From VGBK01 sp964354255 (GTDB lineage Bacteria; Actinomycetota; Acidimicrobiia; Spongiisociales; UBA11373): a DNA stretch of 8,173 nt. Of this stretch, positions 4,925-8,173 are shown in pieces. Both the position numbers and the translations under genes were made by a program. The notes beneath the pieces were generated by a model. The model worked only from the letters and a program-made list of their open reading frames with translations, was not told the DNA's origin and searched no databases. The stretch is taken from contig CAYGYX010000076.1 in the NCBI GenBank assembly GCA_964354255.1, positions 1 through 8,173 on the forward strand, written 5' to 3'. The stretch's first letter is position 1, and each line of letters begins with the position of its first letter.

Positions 4925-6670
4925 ATGGGGAAGGGCCCCGAAATGACCGACCCGCTCCGCGAGGCGTTCTCGGCAGAGGGGCTGAGGGAACTCGGCGACC
5001 TCCGCACGCTCGCCCGCGGCGCCTCCTACTTCCGGGACGGCCGGGTGGAGCTGGGTCCTGTCGGCCCCGACGGGGTGGAGGCCATCGTGCGGGGGACGAT
5101 GCCCTACCGGGTCGCCCTGCGGGCTGTGGGGGGCCGGCCGGCCTGGTGGTGCGACTGCCCGGTGGGCGCCGATGGCAGGTTCTGCAAGCACGCCGTGGCC
5201 GTGGCCGTGGCGATCAACCCGGAGACTGCGGAGATCGAGCCACGCCTCCGTCCGGCCGCCGGGCCCAATCCTGGGCTGCGCGACTATCTGGGGTCGCTGG
5301 GGACCGACCGGCTGGTGGATCTGCTGTTGGAACAGACCACAACCGATGTCCGGCTGCGGGACCGCCTGACCGCCCGGGCCGCCGCCGCAGCCGGAGCCGG
5401 CATCGACGAGAGCGCCTGGCGCAAGCGGATCACGGCCGCCTTCCGCGCCCCCGGCGGGTTCGTGGCCTACCGCCAGGCCGCCGGCTGGGCGGCGGGCGTG
5501 GGCGACCTCATCGACGGACTGACCGACTTGCTCGACGCCGGGCACGCCGCGGCGGTGGTGCCGCTGGCGGAGCGGGCCCATGCCCGGGCCGACCGGTCCA
5601 TCGGTTCGATGGACGACTCCGACGGGTGGCTCACCGACATCTCCCTCCGCCTGGCGGCGCTGCACCGCCGGGCCTGCGAGGTGGCCCGGCCCGACCCGGT
5701 CCAGTTGGCGCGGCGTCTGGCCGAACTCGAACTCACGACGGAGCTGCCCGGGTTCCACCGGGCGGCAGCGGAATATGCGGAGGTGCTGGGCCCGACCGGG
5801 CTCGGGCAGTACCGACGGGTGCTGGAGACCCGTTGGCAGGCCCTTCCCCCGGACACCGGGGAGTGGTCTTCGGAGCGGTTCGCCCTGCGGGAGGCCCGGA
5901 TCGGGGTGGCGCTGGCCTCCGGCGACCCCGACGAGCTGATCGCCGTCAAGCGCGACGACCTGAAAGCGCCGGACGACTACCGCGAGATCGCCGCCGCCCT
6001 GCAGGAGGCCGGCCGCGTCGAGGAGGCGATCGACTGGGCGCGCCGAGGCCTAGAGGCCTTCGGCCGGCGGCACTGGCAGACGGGGCCGCTGCTCGACCTA
6101 TGCGCCGCACTGCTCAGAGGTCGGGGTGACGAGGAAGGGGCGGTGCGGCTGTTCTGGCAGGCCTTTGCCGACGCCCCTTCACTGGACAGCTACCGGCGGC
6201 TGCTGGTGGAGTCGGGCGACGCCGTCCACGTGAAGCAGCGTGCCCTGACCCTGCTGCGCACCCGGGTGACCGGGGCGCCGGCGGCGCGGACGCCGCAGGC
6301 GGCGCAGGCTGCCGCGGCGGAGGCCACACCGCTGGTCGAAGTCCTGCTGTATGAAGGCGAGGCGGAGGAGGCCTGGGACACGGCGGTGGCCTGCGGCTGC
6401 GGCGAGCGGCTCTGGCTACCTCTGGCCCGGGCGCGAGAGGCCGCCCATCCCCTCGAGGCCATCGGGGTCTACGAGCGTGAGGCGCTGGCCCAGATCGACA
6501 CCAAGAAGAACGATGGCTACCGCAATGCCGTGAAGCATCTGGCCACCATTCGCCGGCTGGCCGACGCCGCCGGAGACCCCGGGGTCTTCGCCCGCTTCCT
6601 GGCCGGAGTGCGCGCCGAGCATCGCCCCAAGCGCAACCTGATGGCCCTCCTGGACGCGGAGGGGTGGTAG
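4925..6670 (+). CDS. SWIM zinc-finger family protein
   Basis: This 581-residue cytoplasmic protein has no signal peptide or membrane segment. An N-terminal SWIM zinc finger is complete: C76-D-C78, eight residues, C87-K-H89, preceded by a run of beta-type sequence. SWIM domains bind DNA or protein. Residues about 110-440 are alpha-helical and TPR-like. An Ala-rich linker near 450-470 comes before a helical C-terminal segment ending in HRPKRNLMALLDAEGW, typical of bacterial SWIM proteins. No enzymatic motif is visible. The ATG at 4925 has GGAGG at 4910-4914, inside the end of hipA. An alternative ATG at 4943 (residue 7) has purine-rich sequence before it, and either could be used. The five-base gap to hipA suggests one transcript from the hipB promoter, so the protein may be an accessory or regulator of the HipBA module. 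A housekeeping role by chance adjacency is possible. Confidence 0.85.
   Translation: MGKGPEMTDPLREAFSAEGLRELGDLRTLARGASYFRDGRVELGPVGPDGVEAIVRGTMPYRVALRAVGGRPAWWCDCPVGADGRFCKHAVAVAVAINPETAEIEPRLRPAAGPNPGLRDYLGSLGTDRLVDLLLEQTTTDVRLRDRLTARAAAAAGAGIDESAWRKRITAAFRAPGGFVAYRQAAGWAAGVGDLIDGLTDLLDAGHAAAVVPLAERAHARADRSIGSMDDSDGWLTDISLRLAALHRRACEVARPDPVQLARRLAELELTTELPGFHRAAAEYAEVLGPTGLGQYRRVLETRWQALPPDTGEWSSERFALREARIGVALASGDPDELIAVKRDDLKAPDDYREIAAALQEAGRVEEAIDWARRGLEAFGRRHWQTGPLLDLCAALLRGRGDEEGAVRLFWQAFADAPSLDSYRRLLVESGDAVHVKQRALTLLRTRVTGAPAARTPQAAQAAAAEATPLVEVLLYEGEAEEAWDTAVACGCGERLWLPLARAREAAHPLEAIGVYEREALAQIDTKKNDGYRNAVKHLATIRRLADAAGDPGVFARFLAGVRAEHRPKRNLMALLDAEGW
5596..5614. repeat. Intragenic hairpin with the same arms as the dispersed repeat
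   Basis: GTCCATCG-GTT-CGATGGAC is a perfect 8-base inverted repeat inside the SWIM gene (codons for RSIGSMD). Its arms equal the outer eight bases of each arm of the hairpin at 2338-2364, but the centre is shorter. Codon coincidence is the simplest explanation. Confidence 0.35.
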
Positions 6671-6703
6671 GGGCTTTGCGGGTGCGAGCATCAGGGGCCC
6701 ACA

Positions 6704-6721
6704 GCTCCTGCCTTCGGGAGC
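6704..6721 (+). terminator. Weak hairpin after the SWIM gene
   Basis: GCTCC (6704-6708) and GGAGC (6717-6721) can pair around an eight-base loop containing CTTCG, 33 bases after the SWIM stop codon. The stem is short and no T-run follows. It is the only terminator-like structure close to the end of the hip operon. Confidence 0.25.
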
Positions 6722-7102
6722 CGGCGCTGTTGCCCAGTGCCGGTTCCCAGTCGAGAGGCGCGGCGGCGCTAGGTCCTCAGGAAGCCGGGGGTGTAGTGAT
6801 CTCCCGCAACGCAGAGACTCACCAAAGCGGGTCTCGCACCCAGCTATCGAAGCGTCTGGGGTAGTTGCGCAGCTCATCATGGGGTACGTCCGATCGACAC
6901 GCAAGAGCCTGCCTACCTGACCTCGCCGTGACCGGCGACAGGCCGGCCTTCATCTAGCGGTGCCCCGCCGGTGGAGATGGGCAACCTGCCGGTCCAGGGA
7001 TCTGCAGCGGTCGGCGGAGGTGTCGCGGCTGACCAGGAGGTGGTTGCCTGGCGGAATCAGCGTGTGGGCCGCTCGGCGCTGGCATCAGGTGGGGTCCTTG
7101 AT

Positions 7103-7128
7103 CGACCATCGGGGTAGATGCCCGACGG
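7103..7128. repeat. Dispersed hairpin repeat, copy 4 (diverged)
   Basis: CGACCATCGGGGTAGATGCCCGACGG follows the layout of the 2338-2364 hairpin: GACCATCGGGGTAG at the left and TGCCCGA at the right with the same spacing. Pairing is imperfect because of G and A changes in the centre. GACCATCGG is an exact match to 2281-2289 and 2362-2370. Confidence 0.45.
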
Positions 7129-7262
7129 AGTGACGATGGGGTTGATACCCCGGTGATGTCGCTGTCAGACCGGCAGCGCCGACGGAGGGCTCCGGGCCTT
7201 GCACGGGGTGCGGCGTAGGGCGGCGCCCTCCGGGCAGTGCCCGGCCGCCGGGGAGGCGGGGG

Positions 7263-7485
7263 TCAGAGGGCCAGGAACTGGGGGAGCGCGACCAGGAGGA
7301 CGACGGCCGGGACGAGCATCGCCGCCCTCAGGGTTGCCCAGCCGGGCCACTGCGGCCCACCGGCTCAGCCCGAGCTGGGCGTCGGCTGGCTCGGCCTCGC
7401 GGCCCACCCGGCGGCTCACCGCCAGCAGGGCCTCCAGGATCAGCATCTCTATCACCCCGACGGCCACCCACAGGGTGATCTGCAT
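7263..7485 (-). pseudogene. Small two-helix membrane protein, apparently frameshifted
   Basis: Starting from the ATG at 7485, the first frame encodes a hydrophobic helix (ITLWVAVGVIEMLILEALLAV, residues 3-23), a charged stretch, then SRWAAVARLGN. It then degrades into Pro/Arg-rich sequence. Another frame takes over at once with LRAAMLVPAVVLLVALPQFL and a stop at 7263. Removing one base from the GGG run at 7331-7333 joins them into a clean 73-residue protein with two membrane helices. This is either a real frameshift mutation or a sequencing/assembly error. If the frames are not joined, the uninterrupted frame runs to 7165 with an implausible tail. The product family is not recognised. It lies 59 bases after another small minus-strand gene and may share an operon with mgsA. 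Confidence 0.5.
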
Positions 7486-7544
7486 CCGGCCTGTCGCGGC
7501 GCGGGAGGATCGGGTCCGTCCCGAAGACCCGGACGTTGCTGCCC

Positions 7545-7724
7545 CTAGGCTGCCGGCCGCCGCGGGGCAAGCCGGGCGCGGGGCTCCGGCATTGCGGGCC
7601 GTCGGCCGGGCTCAGGGGTGTCGGTACCGGTCCCCCGGCCTTCGAGGGCGGACAGGCGCGCCACCAGTACGCGCGCGGCGCGGTTCAGCTCCTCGTCGGT
7701 CACCCGTTGCTTCGTGACTGTCAC
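7545..7724 (-). CDS. Small helical protein of unknown function
   Basis: This 59-residue candidate starts at GTG (7724) with GGGAGA shortly upstream. An in-frame GTG at 7766 would add 14 residues without better support. The N-terminal half (TKQRVTDEELNRAARVLVARLSALEGR) is strongly helix-forming, with charged and aliphatic residues alternating as in an amphipathic helix. The second half is Pro/Arg/Ala-rich and probably disordered. No family is recognised. It lies 111 bases downstream of mgsA and 59 bases upstream of the small membrane-protein gene on the same strand. The biased composition means a spurious frame cannot be excluded. Confidence 0.4.
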   Translation of the reverse strand: MTVTKQRVTDEELNRAARVLVARLSALEGRGTGTDTPEPGRRPAMPEPRARLAPRRPAA

Positions 7725-7835
7725 CTGGTCTCCCGAGGATCGACGGCTCGAAGAAACCAGAGTCACCTGTTGCCGACGTGACGCCTGTGTGAATTCTCGG
7801 GTGCGAGATCGACGTGCGGGACGCTGAACGGCCGG

Positions 7836-8173
7836 CTACGGCCTGGCTCGGGAGGTCCGTCGGGCCTGTCCGGCCCGGCGGTCGCGGGCTTCCTCCTGCT
7901 CGCGCAGTCGCCCGTTGTAGTCCTCTAGGAGCCGCTGGTAGGGCTCGGAGAGCAGGGGCGAGGAGATCATGAAGTCGGCCGAGGCCCGGTTGCAGGCGAC
8001 CGGGATGTTGTAGACGACCGCGATGCGAAGCAGGGCCTTGATATCGACGTCGTGGGGATGGGGCTCCAACGGATCCCAGAAGAAGATCAGCAGGTCGAGG
8101 GCACCCTCGGCGATCCTGGCGCCCACCTGCTGGTCACCACCCATGGGGCCGCTCCGGAACCGGGTGATCTCCA
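7836..8173 (-). CDS. mgsA: Methylglyoxal synthase, C-terminal part (cut by window edge)
   Basis: The last 111 residues are present; about the first 50-55 lie beyond the right end. Methylglyoxal synthase converts dihydroxyacetone phosphate to methylglyoxal and phosphate in the cytosol, a bypass of lower glycolysis when phosphate is short. The signature SGPMGGDQQVG (phosphate-binding loop and the catalytic aspartate of GGD) is intact. So are LIFFWDPL, PHDVDIKALLR and NIPVACNRASADFMISSP, and these include the conserved Asp and His residues corresponding to E. coli D91, H98 and D101. Compared with E. coli the C-terminus extends by roughly 17 residues that are rich in Arg and Glu. A small GGCCG/CGGCC hairpin (7830-7843) spans the stop codon. 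Two small minus-strand genes follow and may be co-transcribed. Confidence 0.95.
   Translation of the reverse strand, partial: EITRFRSGPMGGDQQVGARIAEGALDLLIFFWDPLEPHPHDVDIKALLRIAVVYNIPVACNRASADFMISSPLLSEPYQRLLEDYNGRLREQEEARDRRAGQARRTSRARP

Larger units (their letters stand above)
6671..7262. other. Intergenic region without a convincing gene
   Basis: These roughly 590 bases between the SWIM gene and the minus-strand small membrane-protein gene hold no frame with protein-like composition, and no tRNA features are visible. What can be seen is the weak hairpin at 6704-6721, TCGCC-GTGACC-GGCGA (6923-6938), the palindrome AGGCCGGCCT (6940-6949) and the hairpin-family copy near 7103-7128. GGGG-TTGATA-CCCC (7137-7150) is also present. 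Base composition looks slightly less GC-biased at third positions than in the genes, as expected for non-coding DNA. Confidence 0.5.

Noticed and set aside
3860..5758. A very long (632-codon) minus-strand open frame opposite hipA and the SWIM gene.
   Set aside because: Long antisense frames are expected in GC-rich coding DNA. The translation is low-complexity, and the + strand carries two recognisable families.
6800..6860. A possible tRNA remnant around the GAGAC/GTCTC inverted pair.
   Set aside because: There is no T-loop consensus, acceptor stem or CCA, and the stem is only five bases with a long loop.
6879..6920. A short frame starting MGYVRSTRKSL, reminiscent of the serine-recombinase N-terminus (GYVRVST).
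   Set aside because: It stops after 13 codons, lacks the catalytic context, and no further recombinase-like sequence follows in any frame.
7199..7717. A 172-codon + strand frame in the right-hand region.
   Set aside because: It is Arg/Pro/Ala-rich with no motif and runs opposite two minus-strand frames that look more protein-like.

Overview
This window is high-GC throughout (roughly two thirds G+C by eye). It has GTG as well as ATG starts, strong G/C third-position bias in the genes, and an apparently leaderless promoter. That suggests an actinobacterial chromosome, but no phylogenetic marker fixes the lineage. All placements and families below are read from the sequence without database searching.

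Left part (1-2152): a short non-coding stretch leads into a large membrane protein. It has about 13 predicted membrane segments followed by a C-terminal endonuclease/exonuclease/phosphatase (EEP) domain with its active-site motifs intact. Next (2153-2558) comes a non-coding stretch packed with inverted repeats, including two members of a dispersed hairpin family built on GACCATCGG / GCCCGA. Related copies lie at the left edge (34-60) and in the right-hand intergenic region (about 7103-7128).

Centre (2559-6670): two toxin-antitoxin modules sit in tandem on the + strand. The first is an MntA-like nucleotidyltransferase overlapping by 4 bases a HepT-like HEPN RNase. MntA-type enzymes neutralise HepT by AMPylating a tyrosine next to its active site, and that tyrosine is present here. 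The second is a HipB-like repressor overlapping by 4 bases a HipA-like kinase. Five bases after hipA begins a 581-residue SWIM zinc-finger protein that is probably co-transcribed, giving a hipB-hipA-SWIM unit. A -35/-10 pair overlapped by a GTAC-TCT-GTAC palindrome sits 7 bases before the hipB ATG, fitting a leaderless, autoregulated promoter. The gap between the modules carries a minus-strand relic of an excisionase-like helix-turn-helix gene and a 20-base imperfect direct repeat, suggesting past insertion or recombination.

Right part (6671-8173): about 590 bases without a convincing gene are followed by a minus-strand group read right to left. These are the C-terminal 111 residues of methylglyoxal synthase (mgsA, cut by the window edge), a small helical unknown protein, and a small two-helix membrane protein that appears to be split by a one-base frameshift. 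The most interesting items are the tandem TA island with its SWIM partner, the HipA P-loop lacking the usual autophosphorylated serine, the EEP membrane protein, and the dispersed hairpin family.
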